Below, piece by piece: positions 23,309 to 35,651 of a stretch of DNA of 64,000 nt; position 1 is the first letter of the stretch, and the number at the start of each line of letters is the position of its first letter. Both the position numbers and the translations under genes were made by a program. This DNA comes from Phascolomyces articulosus. Lineage: Eukaryota > Mucoromycota > Mucoromycetes > Mucorales > Lichtheimiaceae. The notes beneath the pieces are model-generated. The model searched no databases. It was given only the letters and a program-made list of their open reading frames with translations, and was not told the DNA's origin. The stretch lies in the NCBI GenBank assembly GCA_025677815.1, contig JAIXMP010000006.1:310001-374000 (forward strand). Direction: 5' to 3'.

Positions 23309-24572
23309 ATGACTAAACCGGCAACAACTGTGTTGCTTTCAGAACCAGATATCGAAGTGCTTTACAGCACCTTCGAAAACAAACGTTCCACTCTTATCTG
23401 TCCCGGTAACAAAGAAACATGTAACCAGAAAGGCACTATGAGACTACATGGCAAAAATAAAGGCCAAAACCCACCTCAGCCTCAATTCCGTTGTAGTAAA
23501 TGTACATCCGTATTCAACGCATTCAAGATGCAACAACTGCTCAACTCTTCATCTTCGGTGAATGATAAAACAGACCTTGACACCAATGCAACCGACATGG
23601 ACTTTCTGGAGGAAATATCATCGTTTGACTCCCAACCAGAACAAATACAATTTATTCTAAAAGAACTTCAGAGTCAAAAAGAACAACTAAAACAACATAC
23701 CTCACAATTTATAGAACTAAACAAACTACGTGAGGAATTAGAATCTGCACATATAAGAATTGCCGAACTCGAAGAAAAAAACAAAGAACTACGACAAAAA
23801 CTAGCGCAGCAAACGACCAAGGAGAAAGATTCTCAAGTAGCAGAAATGGATTTCCCACCCCTTACGCAACATTCTCCCTCATCCCAAAATAGTACAGCTA
23901 GTAATGGGCAAACCCCATTAATACACGCACTCTGAGAACTTTGTCACCCGAAACCAAACAACGTCGTATTACAGCCGCAGCACGAGCTTTCCAACGACCA
24001 TCCACAACTCATGGTTTCCAATATATCTATTTCCCATCTAAAGCACGTATGCCAGTTGGACGTATGCGAGCAAGCCTTCGACAACTTGGAGCGGACAACA
24101 GTAGAATTCTCGATATTCAGTACCCTGCGCGTCAAACCATTGGACTTCTGGTCCATAATGATTTTGCGAAAGACCTACTCGAAACACTAAAACAAGTCGA
24201 TATTCTACCAGTTGATTTTGACCCCTTAGACCCGAAATTTGTTCATGATCCAAAGTACCAAGATCTACCTGAAGCAGAAAAAGCGAACATCGCCCATGAA
24301 TTACAAGGACAACGAGCTAAAAAAGCGATCAAGTTTATACGTGCCCTATTAAGTACGCAGTTGCGAGAGACTTTCAAGAGAAAGGTTGGATCTCCATTGA
24401 GGAACTGAAAGAAATACTAGTATCCAAATGGCACCACCCAGACGACCCATCAGCAACAATCAAAAACTTCCAACTTACTGATGAAGAAGAGGATTTCGCA
24501 ATGGACTTTGAACCTACAAGACCAGGTCTCAAACGCACCATCAACGAAAGGGATGATTCCCATACAAACTAA
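23309..24572 (+). pseudogene. LINE ORF1 (zinc-ribbon-like and coiled-coil), frameshifted
   Basis: The first frame (23309-23935) has four spaced cysteines in the context CPGNKETCNQ and FRCSKC, then a Gln/Glu-rich coiled coil of about 70 residues (ILKELQSQKEQLKQHTSQF onward). A frameshift near 23920 moves the reading into the next frame (LSPETKQRRITAAARAFQRP onward, with PARQTIGLLVHNDFAKDLLE) and another near 24345 into YAVARDFQEKGWISIEELKE, ending at a stop at 24570-24572. Cysteine cluster plus coiled coil is typical of LINE ORF1 proteins that bind element RNA. The frameshifts mean no full product. Confidence 0.7.
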
Positions 24573-24600
24573 ACCACTTTACACCCCTATAATATATATT

Positions 24601-24631
<31 letters not shown>

Positions 24632-24645
24632 CCAGAAATAATCAA

Positions 24646-24690
<45 letters not shown>

Positions 24691-24710
24691 ACAAAATTAT
24701 AAAAGGAATT

Positions 24711-27700
24711 ATGAGTAACAAACAAATACAACTAACCATTTTTAACATTACAGGTCTACGCAAACAAGCTATTGATTCGGTCATTTCATTTACCCCAAAC
24801 TCGGATCTTGTGTTTCTAGTGGAAACCTGGTTACTATCACCTAATAGGTATTATACTTCATGGACACAACACCATGTCCATGGAATAAGATCAATCACAC
24901 TCCACTCCCGTGGAAGATTGGGTATCTCTCTCCTTATAAATCCGTCTTGCCCCTATCATGTTTATTATATACCAAATAATTCATCCCCTTTCTCCTTATA
25001 TTACCTATCCTGTATAGTAGCCAACACCCTCATTCATTGTGTATACCTCCTCCCGGAAAAAATATCCGATGCCTTTGCTTTAGATGTTTTAGAATCTCTA
25101 CCCCTCCATCTACCCAACACTAACAACACAATCATATGCGGGGACTTTAATGCGAGATTAGGAACTGAAACAGGTGATAGTAGATGCAACACTAGAGGTA
25201 GAACTCTTTTACCATGGATAAACAGTAATACTCTTACCTTATGGAATAAGGAACTATTATATGGTCAATCAACATTCTTACGCAATACAGGTAACAGCAT
25301 TATTGATTTATATTTCAGCACTCATCAACTAAATAACATAAAAATGAACATCACCGATGGAAAATCCTTTGGATCGGACCACAAGATGGTCCATCTTAGT
25401 TACAATGTGGATGATAATACCCCAGCTAATTCAGCACAAAAACTTCCACCAAGACGACGACTATGGAAACTAAGCAAGCTAAAAGATCCCGAAATACGAC
25501 AAAAGTATAAAGAGGAAATTGAATCACGGTTTATACCATTGACTGAGGAAATTGAAGACTTTTACCAAAGCATCAACACTGAAACTTCTCAATCAGAAAT
25601 TACATCTTTTCTTGACAACTTTACATCTCAAATGTATGAATCACTATATTATACAATGGACCAGACCCTCGGCAGCACAATAGGTGGATTTAAACAAAAG
25701 TCTGATTTCTGGACTAGGGAGTTACAAAGGTTAGCCGACCATCGTGAATTCTGCTATCAAAAATGGAGAACGGCATATGGGATGAACAAACTACACTGGT
25801 GGCTGCAATTTCAAAAAGCAAAAGCGCAAGTAATCCGTGCTATTAGCAAACGGTGTAGGGAAACCTAGAAACGATTCTGTAACCAACTTGAAAACAACGA
25901 ATATAACAAAACCACAGCGACCATTAAAAAGATACGAAGAAGCAGGGCCGCCAACCCAACCTATAGCCACCCGAATGGACCAGTGGCCGCAGCAGAATCT
26001 ATGGTAGATCATTTAAAAAAGTGTTCGATGAACACTTAGTACCTCTGTCACAACAGCATTCAACTCTTCCCTCCAACCTCAATCGCTAGCCATGAATTCT
26101 CAACAAGAAATACAATCGTCCATTCCATCATCATTCTCCTCTCATACAACTACCACCACATTAACAACAACAGCAACAACACCAGAATTTCCAATTACAA
26201 TTGAAACAGTAGAAGCAGCACTCACCTGACTGCCCACTAAAAAGGCACCTGGAAGAGATCATATTAGAAGCGAAATGCTAAAATCCATCAGTTCGTCCTT
26301 AGCACCATTACTTCACTAACTCTTCCAACTTTGCTGGATATCCTCTCATACACCACTTGAATGGAGAGTTGCTCAAAGCACACCAATACACAAAAAATCT
26401 ACTCCCAACAACCCTGCGAACTTTTGTCCCATCAGCCTTACCTCCGTCCTACGTAAAACTCTAGAATATTGCCTCCAGGATATTTTAAAAGCCAATAGCC
26501 CACCCCTTGACATTGCGCAAGGTGGCTTTCGACAATCGAGAAGTGCGTTAGATCAAGTATTTTGTCTACAAGAACTATGCCGCCAATATAAAATACACCA
26601 TCGAAAAGCAACACCTGTTATGGCATTCCTTGACATTCGTTCGGCCTATGATACAGTGAACAGAGAAGTTATTTGGAACATACTCCAACATACTGCACCA
26701 CCACCCCTACTTTTTTTATTAAAAAATATGTTTGATGATGTACAAATTGAAGTTGTAATTGCTAATTCTACTTCATCCTGCTTTACTTTAAAACTGGAGT
26801 TTTGCAAGGATCTATCCTGTCCCCTTTTCTATATTATCTATACATAAACAGCCTACCCGGTCTACTCAGGAATGGAAGGTTAATTCAAGCATCCAGTAAC
26901 ACAACAGAAACTACACAAACAACACATGATGATGATTTTCAAACGCAATGAAGATATCAACAACAACAACAGCAGCAACAGCAAAACTCACAATGCAACG
27001 CCAGCCATAGCACCAACACAGTACCCAAAATAAATGCGTTACTCTATGCAGATGATATTGCCATTATCGGTTCACTACAAGAAGTCAAAGACCTCCTCCT
27101 TCTTTGTGAACAACACAGTCTCGACCTAGGTTATAGATGGAACCCAATGAAATGTGTAATAGTCCAACCCCCCCCCGAGCACCTGAAAGGTTCAAACTCT
27201 ATAATACCACAATACCAATCCAGACCTACTTCACATATTTGGGAGTCCCCATCAACCAAAGTGGCAACATTGATGGCAAAGAGTTGATAAAGAAAAATGC
27301 TATCTCCGCTGAAACAAGTATGCGCATCCTGTCCTCCATTGGATTAAATCCATCTGACCTATCAAGATATCTGGCAACACAACTTTATGCACAGTTTATA
27401 AGACCAAAACTAGAATATGGTTTGGCCATTCTTCTATATACAAAAACACAACTTAAACAACTTGAAAAAGCCCAAAACAATTGTATCAGGATGATTTATG
27501 GAGCCCATAAGAATTCTGAAACAAAAGTAATGAGACACCTATCCAACATGTCTAGTATGGAAGAACGCACAAATATCTTACAAGCCAAATTTATCCTAAG
27601 AACAACGACACTACCAGAAGAGACTCTATTTTCAGCCTTACAACCATTATTTAATTCACAACCTTCTACAAGTCATTGGAAAAAACTTCAACTCGGAAAG

Positions 27701-28354
27701 CTTTGGAAAATGACGGACGCAGTCTTTGATTACCCATCTCATAAAGACATCAAAACTACTACAAAACAGTACCGAAAAGAAAATCATACATTAAGAACTG
27801 ATGCGGTGAATGGTGCCAAAATCCTTAAAGCCTGCAGACCCAATCTAGAAGTAGATCCTATTATTTGGATTCCCATGACAAAAAAGGAGCGTAGCCGATG
27901 CATTCGATGGCGTATAGGCTGACTTCCTGGTGGTAAATCGAAAACCTGTATTACTTGTAAACGCGCAATTTTAACAAAAAAAATATGCAATCACTTGTCT
28001 CCGATTGCACCACCGTTTAAACATTCCTTGACAAAAAACAGACGATCCGATTTCTTCTTTTCTTAATAAATTACCAAAATCCAAATCAACGTCCCCCTTC
28101 AAAATCCAACAGCTCCAAAACAAATGGCCCAAACTTTGTCAGCTACTAGCAGAATTGGATTACCATCAACACCCAGCATCATCGATACAACAATACCTCG
28201 ACCCAGAACCGGGAAAGGCACTTTTACGATGGATTGAACCTCCTCCCCCTCCTGAACCAGACCAGGTAAGTGAGCCATAATTCATTAGCTATCTCACATA
28301 ATATTTATAAAAAAAAACCATTAGGATACCCAACCTCCCCTATTTACGACTTGA
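24711..28354 (+). pseudogene. LINE ORF2: endonuclease plus reverse transcriptase, degenerate
   Basis: The N-terminal EEP (APE-like) endonuclease has VETWL, GDFNAR (about 25140) and SDHKM (about 25375) motifs. After an in-frame TAG at about 25866 the RT follows: KKAPGRDHI (about 26240), motif A FLDIRSAYD (26620-26650), GVLQGSILSP split by a frameshift near 26795, and the catalytic YADD (about 27047). A C-run near 27170 causes another frameshift into the thumb/C-terminal region (27137-27922), followed by a TGA and a small CxxC-type zinc motif (KTCITCKRAI). The last coding bases read PEPDQ then GTAAGT; removing 28266-28324 (GTAAGT to TTAG) extends the frame to TTQ-type codons ending at 28354. 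At least five lesions make the element inactive. Confidence 0.82.
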
Positions 28355-28623
28355 ACCTTTATGTTTTTTAATAACAATTGTAATAGCATATGAACTACTA
28401 CTCTACTTTTTGTACTCTTCCCTTCTCCCCTCTACATTTTCCCTGTTACCCAATCAAGGTTTTTTCAAACCTATATGCTTTTTTTTTATCTGTCTCGAAC
28501 AAGTATGTCAGACCTGACGATGTGTTCAATGGAGACATTAAATAAAACAATAATTTTTCACCGCATTCTTTAAGCTGACCAATTGGGGTTCACTAAAGTG
28601 ACCAATTGACGGTGGAAGCACTG

Positions 28624-30019
28624 TAATAGCCTTCTTTTCTCCTATCCAGCATGATAAGAATGGATTCTACGTGTAATTTTAGAGTTACACAAACCGACCA
28701 CCACTAACAACAAGTGCCAACATGTATATGAATTGACTGAATTATTTTGGAAATTAACAATTTATTAATTAGGTAAACCATTGCCAAATGACAGATATTT
28801 TTGAAAGCATAAACATCCATGATGATCACTCCGACATATTGTAATATAATATGTTGGCAGTACTAATGACAGGCTGCTAACTAAGACTGCTAAAATATTT
28901 TAAAAAAAGAAACTAGTTCCCTTTAGTACCAATATCACTCGTTTCGTCATCTTTCATCATCTTTCATCATACAAATAAAGTCGTACATGAACTCTTTTCT
29001 TGGTTACCTCTCCATAATGTAAATAGCAACAACAATAACAATCGAATTATCTCATATTGTATTAGGTATATAGTTGAATAAAACAAGGATGGATATACTA
29101 TTTTATTGTAGTAGTTTTTTTTACAAGTTTAAGTTATATATACAATACAATGACTAAAAAGAGAGTACTATAAAATAAATATATGAAACTATTGTACTAT
29201 AAAAAAAAGTATGAATCATTCATTAGATTCCTTGGATTCATGGGAAGCTTAACCATCATATGAGCCGGTATCAACCCAGCAAAAGAAACAAAGAATTAAA
29301 GACCATTAGTAAAAAAGAGAAAGAATTGTTTATCATATTGCGAAAAAAGAGACCAATGTCGTGATGTGGAGCAATAATTGAATAGGATTGTGCAATCGCA
29401 TGTGGAATAACCTTGGTAAAAACCCAAAATTAATCTAAATAAGGGGATGCGAATCTCCGGTTTGATGTAACACAGAACCAGAAATATTGTCTAACATTGG
29501 ATCACATTTTATGTGATTCAAAAAAACACCTTACTGCTGCCTCATTTTTAATTTTTTTATTATCAACGACGCGATAAAAAGAGAGTATTGCTCAATTTTT
29601 TTATTACTATTTCTTGTCCTAATTGTATTATCATGTTAAAAGAGAATAATACACTTGATGTAATGCAAATGTCACCATCATCGCGTAATCTCACACTTCA
29701 CCCAACAATAACAATGACCATTAGACTTATATAAAAGAGTCTTATTTTTTTTTGAATTATAAAAAATATTATCCAATTCACTTTTTTTTTTTTAAAAAAA
29801 ATAATCATATCCCTATTCCTATTACCACCTATACTATTTACTATTAGTTAGGTTATTGTTTCTTTAAAAATATACACGGCTGGTTCCGTTATTCTTTCTA
29901 TTCCTATCTACTACTAATACTACTTTTCATAATTACTACGTGCTATTGTATATTATCTCTATTTTATATAAACGAGAACAAAGCCGACTTTTCAATTCAT
30001 TTATTATATAAAAAAAACC
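28624..30019. other. Intergenic, promoter of the MFS gene
   Basis: AT-rich non-coding DNA with homopolymer runs (29745-29805). A TATA-like TTATATAAAC lies at about 29965, some 50 bp before the transporter start, and is a reasonable core promoter. No other gene recognised. Confidence 0.45.
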
Positions 30020-32198
30020 ATGTCCGATCTCAAGAACAGAAAAGAAGGATCCATCCACAAGGAAGACAATGAAACCAATAAGATTGTTGTCTCTGACAAA
30101 CAACTCAATGACAAGGCATCCATTGCGTCTTCTGCCTATGGCGCTACCGAATCTGATGATGATGATATTCATGCAGAACTCAAGGCCTTGGAAGGTTATG
30201 ATGAAACCTTGGAATGGACAGAAGAAGAAGAAACCAAAGTCCGTCGAAAGATTGATTTTTACCTTTTACCCTTTATTTTACTCATGGCGTTTGTCCTCAA
30301 TATGGATCGTACAAATCATTGTAAGCTAACCCATCATGATTCTCGATTGCAATACTTTAATCTTTGAAATATACATCTCACCATTCTTTTCTTTTATATA
30401 GCCAATGCTATTTCTGACCATCTTGCCGACGACCTTGGCTTTACCAATGATGGTGTCAATAATGCCATTTTAGCTTACGCTGTCTTGTTTACTGTTTTCA
30501 CTTTACCTTCCAATTTTATCGCAAAAAAAATTGGTCCTTATCGTTGGCTTCCAATTATGATGAATAGTTGGGCTATTGTAACATGGGCACACGCTTTGAT
30601 TCACGTCAGTACAATATATTTTTATATTCAATCATCTCACCTTATAATATTTTTTCCAAGAAAAAAAAAGTTTTATTAAATATTATACTATTCTAATTTC
30701 TATAGAACTATGGAAGTTATATGACGGTCAGAGTATTAATTGCTGTCACAGGTAAAAACATAATTTTAAATTCAAAAATCTAAAACAATTGGTATACTTA
30801 ATTACTAAAAAAAAATGAATTCCCGTTTCTGTTTTTTACATAATCATCTATGCAGAGGCTGGATTTATTCCCGCATCCCTTCAATATTTGACGACTTGGT
30901 ATAAGACAAAAGAATTAGCTACCAGATTGGCCATGTTTTGGGGTATTCAAGCTGTTGCCTCTGCTTTCTCGGGATTGATTTCGTTTGGTATCTTTCGTTT
31001 ACGTGGTGTAGCTGGTCTCGAGGGTTGGAAATGGCTCTTTTTAATTGATGGTATTTTCACTCACGTAGTTGGTGTCATTGCCTTGTAAGTTGTTGACTAA
31101 CTATCTATCTATTAAATCGTATCAAAAACTAAAACCTTTATTATGGCAAATCCTAACGCATGCATGAAATAAAAAATTAGTTACTATTTACCCAAGAATG
31201 CTATGAGCACCAAAGGAAAACTTCGAGGAAAGAACGGATGGTTTACTGAACGAGAAGCCAAAATTGCTATTACCCGTGTGATTCGTGATGATTTAACCAA
31301 GAGCGACCAAGATGTCCCCATTACTTTAGACGATGTAAAAGAAGCCGTAAAAGATACCAAACTCTGGACCCATTTGTTAACTACCTTTGTAGGCATGATG
31401 ACCAATACACCCATTCATACCTATTTACCTTCGATTATCCGAGATGGCGGCTTTGCTGTTACCACTGCCAACTTGTTAACCATGCCATCGTATCTTGGTG
31501 GCCTCGCCTTTTCCATTTTGATTGCGTATAGTTCAGATAAATATGGTGAAGTCGCATTGCATTGTTTGATTGGTAACATTTGGGAAATGATTGGTTATAT
31601 TACTTTGAAAGCTTTACCCAGTGATACGGGTCGTTGGCCGTTATTTGCTGCTGCTACAGTCACTGCTTCTTCTCCTAGTTGGCACGGCATGCATATTGGT
31701 ACGTACACTATTTCACATTATCATCAAATGAAACAAACAACAATATTCATATTCATATCCATTTATTTCTATATAGCCTACATGTCATCGAATTTAGCAC
31801 CACAAGGAAAAAGAGCCATTGCTCTTGGTGCTATTATCGGAGCCGCTAATCTTAATGGTGTCCCCGGATCTCAACTTTATCGTAAGTTTTTCATTATTAA
31901 TTTTTTTAATATATTAAGCGTAAGGGAAAATGAAAAGCATTAAATATTAACCGCTATATCTCCACTTTAATATATAGGTGCATCCGATGCCCCAAGATAC
32001 CCTACGGGTAATTTAGTATGTATCATTTTGAACGTTGTTGCCATGGGATTATTTATTTCACAACGCGTACGTTATTCCGTCACCAACCGAGTTCGACAAA
32101 AGAAATGGAATTCAATGACAGATGCCGAAAAAGAACATTATAATAAAACCACCAAACATAAAGGAAGTAATCGACTTGACTATCGTTTCAGAATCTAA
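30020..32198 (+). CDS. MFS transporter, allantoate permease (Dal5/ACS) family
   Basis: Plasma-membrane anion:cation symporter of the major facilitator superfamily. Seven exons (30020-30320, 30402-30604, 30706-30751, 30856-31084, 31181-31698, 31777-31881, 31978-32198) give 540 codons in frame. The family pattern is clear: a charged N-terminal tail, DFYLLPFILLMAFVLNMDRTN in TM1, NAISDHLADDLGFT after it, GPYRWLP in the TM2-TM3 loop, FIPASLQYLTTWYKTKELA at TM4-TM5, the LEGWKWLFLIDG motif and WFTEREAKIAI in the central loop. Members move vitamins, ureides or organic anions (Dal5, Tna1, Vht1, Liz1 types); the substrate cannot be assigned here. A broken partial duplicate lies about 2 kb downstream. 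Confidence 0.88.
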
Positions 32199-34159
32199 AA
32201 AATCCATCCATTCACAACTGTTGGTGATGGTGTGATATTAGGAAAGATCATCGATTTTATGATGATGTTTCGTATATATAATTATACAAATTACCTTATA
32301 TTTTTTATTGGTCCCTCATGTATATGTATACCTTTTTTTTTCTATTAAATTTTCTATAATATATTTTGATCCGCGCTATTTTAAATGATGAATTTTTTTT
32401 TTCGAAAAATTTTCTTATTTTTCTTAAGGAAAGTAAATCCACTGAATGAAGCAAAGGATCCTACAAGTTATATGATTGATCGTCGATGTATACATTAGAT
32501 TTATTGATAAACCATAGTATGGAAAAACCTGGATCTTTCTAAGACTTATAAACAATATAAGTCATGGAAATTGAGACGATATATGAGTAAATCGTCTCAT
32601 AGTTTCTTTCTTTAAAATGGATTTTGTGGAATAACTTTCTTCTCCTTGTCAGTTGGCATAACGAAACATATCGAAAACTACATGATTATATTCGCGGCAC
32701 GTACTGTTTAGCATTTTTCATTGTTGGTATAGACGGTGACATTTCACAAAAGCCATTGTTTCATTGGGTAAATTAAGAAAACGTGCTGATACGTATGGAT
32801 GAGATAACGGCATGCCATGTATAATTGATTCAAACTACCACTAGTATTTTTTTTATACGTGTTTGGTACAAACTACATTGTAATGTGAATATTTATATTT
32901 CTATATCATAAGTTTAAGGGCAGGTGCTTATACCTATTCGCTTATTACGTATCATTTGCCTTTGTTGATATTATTAGCGTTTATAATATCGTCTAATAAA
33001 ATGAAATATTCAATCTTAAGGAAAACATTTTATACCTGGATCCAAAAAATAAAAAATAAATAAAATAAAAACTATTTATTTTGCAAATAACTTTTGTTTA
33101 TTGCGTAGTTACTATTAAAATATACGCAGTGAAGCATCCCGAACCAATTCTTCAACCAAACTGTCTATATAGTAATATACAAGTATATATACCATTAGAA
33201 ATAGATCGCCTTGATCATCCAGATGACATGCTTGATCTGTATACAATACCAACAACCAAAAACTTTGAACAGCCAGTGACATAACTATGCGCATCATGCG
33301 TATACCTATCTTCCTATTTATTATTTTACATCCTTTTTTCTAAACCTACCTATGTCACTACTTTGTATATACCATATTCTTTGGCAACTTCTCACTCTAT
33401 AAACTTGAGATTACTCTAATGACTTTTCTCTCTTGATCCATACCAAACCGAAAAGAAGCACACATATGCTTATAATGAATGTCAAATAATTTTCACTATA
33501 AACCCTAAACCACACAGCTTTACTATTATTAAGTTATTAACACAGCCATTAAAATTTTTCACTGATACGCATCTTCACGACTTGCTTGCCTTGAAACAAT
33601 GGTTCTACCTCACTTTTCAATGTTTCATAAAGAAAAAAAAAGTTGCTGTATATGGTATATACCACAAACCTATAGGTACTTAAATAAAGAATGCTTACAA
33701 AGAACCTATTCTTTTTTTTCTATGGATCATCAATCTTGTTTAGCAATTCGAAGTATCACATTTCCAACGTTACACCATGCCATTAGAGCAAACAGTGATC
33801 GGTTTAGTCATTAAGTTGCACTTTACATGCTCTTTTAAAACAAAGAAAAAAGGGCTTAAATCTCTAGAAGTTCACTAGATTATTGGTCATGTTCTAGAAT
33901 ATTCAAGCTGTTGTTGCACTCCACTTTCCCAGAATTGCCCCGAATCTTCCGTTTATACGAGAAGTGTAAATAGTAGATTTTGAAGGATTGTTCAATGTCT
34001 TCACTATCATGGTGTTTATTGGATTCATATTCGTATATAATGTTAAAGTGCATCATCCAATATTTTTATAATAACTAATAAAAAAAATGGTCGGGGCAAC
34101 AGAGACAACCAAAAAAAAAAAGATTTCATCGCGTATAATGGCTTGCCTAATTCACCCGT
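32199..34159. other. Intergenic between the MFS gene and its ruined duplicate
   Basis: No supported gene. Short frames at 33081-33284 and 33599-33814 lack family similarity and splice context. Probably decayed spacer DNA of the duplicated segment. Confidence 0.35.
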
Positions 34160-35180
34160 GGAAAAAAAAAATCGCTCACTACCCCAAGAAACGCTATGAC
34201 CACAAAAGGAAACCTTCGGGAGGAAGGAACGGATAGGTGAGAAACTTAGCTGATATTTTCAAGTGACAGATCAAGAGGTTTGCCTGCTACCCTCATTTAG
34301 AGGATGCGAAAAGGTAGAAGTAGTCAAAGTGTATCAAACTACTGATGAACTCATTGACTGAATGGTATACTTTTGTATATTGCATGGTGAAAAATACGAA
34401 CCATTTAGAACTATATATCAGGAATAATCTATTTGTTCATCATGCAAGTTTATTCAAGGCGAGACCACCTGTTCGATTATGGATTGTTTATAGTTCGGGT
34501 AAATGGAACGATAGGAAGTTTGCATTTGCATTGTTTGATTGGTAAGGCATCTGGGAAATGGCTGGTTATTTGAAAGCTTTTATCCAGTGTGATCTGACTC
34601 TCATTGGCCATTACTATTTACTACTGCCTCTCCTTGCGTATTGGTAAAATGATGCATACTGACATGTAATGCACTATCTCTTTATTTTATATCAACTAAT
34701 TCAGTATATAAGTCTTAATTTAATACGTAGCACTGCAGAGAAAGCAACTGTCATTTCAATTATTGGTGTAGCTAATCTTTAAAGTTTTCCATGGATCAAT
34801 TTTTTTTAATTACATTAAAAAATTAGGAGCAGGAGAGGGAAAATGAAAAGCAACAAATTTTAACCGTATCGTTTCATAATAACAAACACACTGACCATTC
34901 TGAATTATAAAAAATTATATTTAGGTTGACAGGGAGCGGGGGCGTATCCGATAAAGAAATGCCAAGATATCCCACAGATTGGGCCATTGTTCAACAAAAC
35001 GATGCGTTATTTACTCTATTCACGTAAAGCGTTTAAGCCATTTAGATTACGAACAAATGACGATAAAAGAATTTCAATGACAGAGGCATGAAATAAAAAA
35101 AAAAAAAAGAGAAGCGAACTTGACTAACTGATCGTTTCAGGATCGTGTTTTGGGGTAAAAGAGATAGTGCTCGGTGAATG
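34160..35180 (+). pseudogene. Decayed partial tandem duplicate of the MFS transporter
   Basis: Nucleotide-level echoes of exons 5-7 of the gene at 30020-32198 occur in the same order. CCCCAAGAAACGCTATGACC (34182) matches the exon 5 start at 31190. TATAGTTCGGGTAAATGG to TGGTTATTTGAAAGCTTT (34488-34580) matches 31528-31610. The GAGGGAAAATGAAAAGCA intron stretch at 34836 matches 31922. GCCAAGATATCCCACAG (34962) matches 31992 and AATTTCAATGACAGAGGC (35070) matches 32108. Deletions, stops and indels abolish any reading frame. It is evidence of a tandem duplication followed by decay. Confidence 0.75.
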
Positions 35181-35651
35181 TTTCGTAATCGTTAATTATT
35201 ATTATTTATCGTTAGAATGATTTTTTTCGGCTTGTTTGTCTGTAAAGGTGACAATTTTTCTGTTTTTCTATGAAAATTTTCTATAATAAAATAAAGCATT
35301 ACATAAACAGGATACAAGCATTTTGATTCGTGCTATTTTAGCGATGTATTGTTTCAATGGTTTGAAAATAAAAAAAAAAAAATCAATTTTGTCGGCCTTG
35401 GTTAAGAGTTCTACTACCTCTTCCATTAAAGGATGTTAAGTGTGAGACTCATACCCAAAAATAATTATTGTTGTGGAGGATGATCAAAAAAAAAAGTTAA
35501 AATTTTGAAATTGCTTGCGTGTTTCTGCTTGCTTTACTTTTAACGGATTTCTTTTATTTATTTTCTCTTTATTTCTTCTTCTTTTACTCTCTTTTTCTTT
35601 CTTCTTTTTTTTTTCTTTTTGGTTCAAACAATTACATTTTCTTCTTTAAAC

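Larger units (their letters stand above)
16758..28623. mobile_element. Composite repeat region bounded by an outer inverted repeat with TA flanks
   Basis: The left end reads CAGTGCTTCCACC at 16758 and its reverse complement GGTGGAAGCACTG ends at 28623. Each is directly flanked by TA (16756-16757 and 28624-28625), the target duplication of Tc1/mariner-type elements. The inverted match extends about 190 bp inward on both sides, through AATTGGTCACTTT, CAGCTTAAAGAAT and the LINE tail around TTATTGTTTTATTTAATGTC; the left copy has an extra ~45 bp block repeating AATTGGTC. Either a TA-targeting DNA element encloses everything, or two oppositely oriented copies of one retroelement 3' end lie at the two borders. 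Confidence 0.55.
23149..28623 (+). mobile_element. Degenerate non-LTR retrotransposon (LINE)
   Basis: Two-ORF LINE layout on the plus strand: a nucleic-acid-binding ORF1, a spacer with A-rich and (TAA)n tracts (24607-24690), then ORF2 with an endonuclease and a reverse transcriptase. The 3' part ends near AATAAAACAATAATTTTTCA (about 28540-28560); the tail beyond, up to GGTGGAAGCACTG, also occurs inverted at 16758. Several stops and frameshifts show that this copy is dead. The exact 5' edge is unknown; the DNA after the right arm of the inner unit (23149-23308) may be its 5' UTR. Confidence 0.88.
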
